Below the pieces are notes generated by a model. It was not told the origin of the DNA and searched no databases. It worked only from the letters and a program-made list of their open reading frames with translations. A stretch of 64,000 nucleotides of DNA from Epiperipatus broadwayi (lineage: Eukaryota; Onychophora; Udeonychophora; Euonychophora; Peripatidae): positions 190,001 to 254,000 of the forward strand of contig JAQFVV010012984.1 in assembly GCA_028023455.1 (NCBI GenBank), given 5' to 3'. The translations under genes and the position numbers were made by a program. Of the stretch, positions 63,650 through 64,000 are shown piece after piece (the stretch's first letter is position 1; each line of letters opens with the position of its first letter).

Positions 63650-63650
63650 C

Positions 63651-64000
63651 TTGAGTAATCAATAATTGTCACATGGTAGTGCTTAATAAATTTCTATTCA
63701 AATTAAAACCACAAATGTGAAACTAGTTTACAGATTAGAATATATCTGCGAATAATGATTTATTAGGTTCTGTTATCTGGTGTTGAATGATTAATGACAC
63801 ATTAAGAGGCAAAACTAGTAAAAAAAAGTATTTTATATATTAAGTTGTCAGATCATAGATTTGATTTTTATATAAAAATAAATATTTAAATATTTCAGCT
63901 TAAAAATTATAAAGTGATTATCCAAAATTCACAATTCAAACAGATTAGCCAAAGAATAAACTCTAAAACACAACCAATGGTTTCATCACAAGCAGATTTC
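63651..64000. other. AT-rich non-coding stretch
   Basis: Nothing recognisable is seen up to the window end. Confidence 0.5.

Larger units (their letters stand above)
62483..63650. mobile_element. Retrozyme-like array: 402-bp hammerhead repeat, one inverted and two tandem copies
   Basis: A minus-oriented copy (about 62493-62880) faces two plus-oriented copies (about 62884-63285 and 63286-63610). The plus copies repeat with a period of 402 bp, measured from CTGATGA at 63071 and 63473. Each copy has one hammerhead ribozyme at the same place. Outer flanks are (TA)n. There is no ORF. Monomer size, direct tandem arrangement and type I hammerheads match metazoan retrozymes. The opposed copies also form a long fold-back with arms of about 355 bp. 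Confidence 0.85.

Overview
The window is 64 kb of strongly AT-rich, repeat-dominated DNA from an animal nuclear genome. I find no convincing intact host gene and no rRNA. The content is Penelope-like retroelement fossils, LTR retrotransposon sequence, tRNA-derived sequences, hammerhead-ribozyme repeats, fold-back elements and many long (TA)n tracts. This combination is typical of invertebrate metazoans such as molluscs, cnidarians or chelicerates. I cannot fix the lineage from sequence alone. Nothing looks bacterial: there are no operons, Shine-Dalgarno-spaced ORFs or long ORFs, and nearly all short ORFs are chance or microsatellite artefacts.

Layout. 0-6 kb: a diverged dispersed repeat (second copy at 58.8-60.25 kb) carrying a nested inverted-repeat element, then a 209-bp almost perfect palindrome. 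9.4-24.7 kb: a run of modules that look like solo LTRs, bounded by (TA)n, starting TG and usually ending GGTACA or GGTTACA, several with a TATAAA box. One (14.2-16.2 kb) is followed by a tRNA-Leu-type primer-binding site. A 193-bp (TTA)n tract and a tRNA-like sequence also lie here. 25-33 kb: mostly featureless AT-rich DNA with short tandem duplications and one coding-like scrap. 33.6-36.4 kb: a Penelope-like endonuclease fossil, a fold-back repeat with a hammerhead core, and a decayed SGNH-hydrolase-like domain. 37.05-43.07 kb: a complete minus-strand LTR element with ~1.79-kb LTRs, PBS, polypurine tract, promoter and a coiled-coil ORF, but no recognisable pol. 43.4-45.9 kb: a Penelope-like RT and GIY-YIG fossil (minus). 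45.9-54.8 kb: more LTR-like modules, a tRNA-Gly-like locus and a cluster of the hammerhead fold-back repeat. 61.0-62.3 kb: a 337-bp repeat in tandem and inverted orientation, flanked by a 13-bp direct repeat. 62.5-63.65 kb: a 402-bp repeat, one inverted and two tandem copies, each with a hammerhead ribozyme.

The most interesting content is the ribozyme repeats. Two unrelated families (near 35/51 kb and 63 kb) carry the complete type I hammerhead core, each with a tiny stem III built on a palindromic hexamer. At 63 kb two ribozymes lie exactly 402 bp apart in direct orientation, so a transcript should be cut into 402-nt monomers. This is the organisation of metazoan retrozymes, which have been proposed to move with the help of Penelope-like elements; fossils of such elements sit in the same window.
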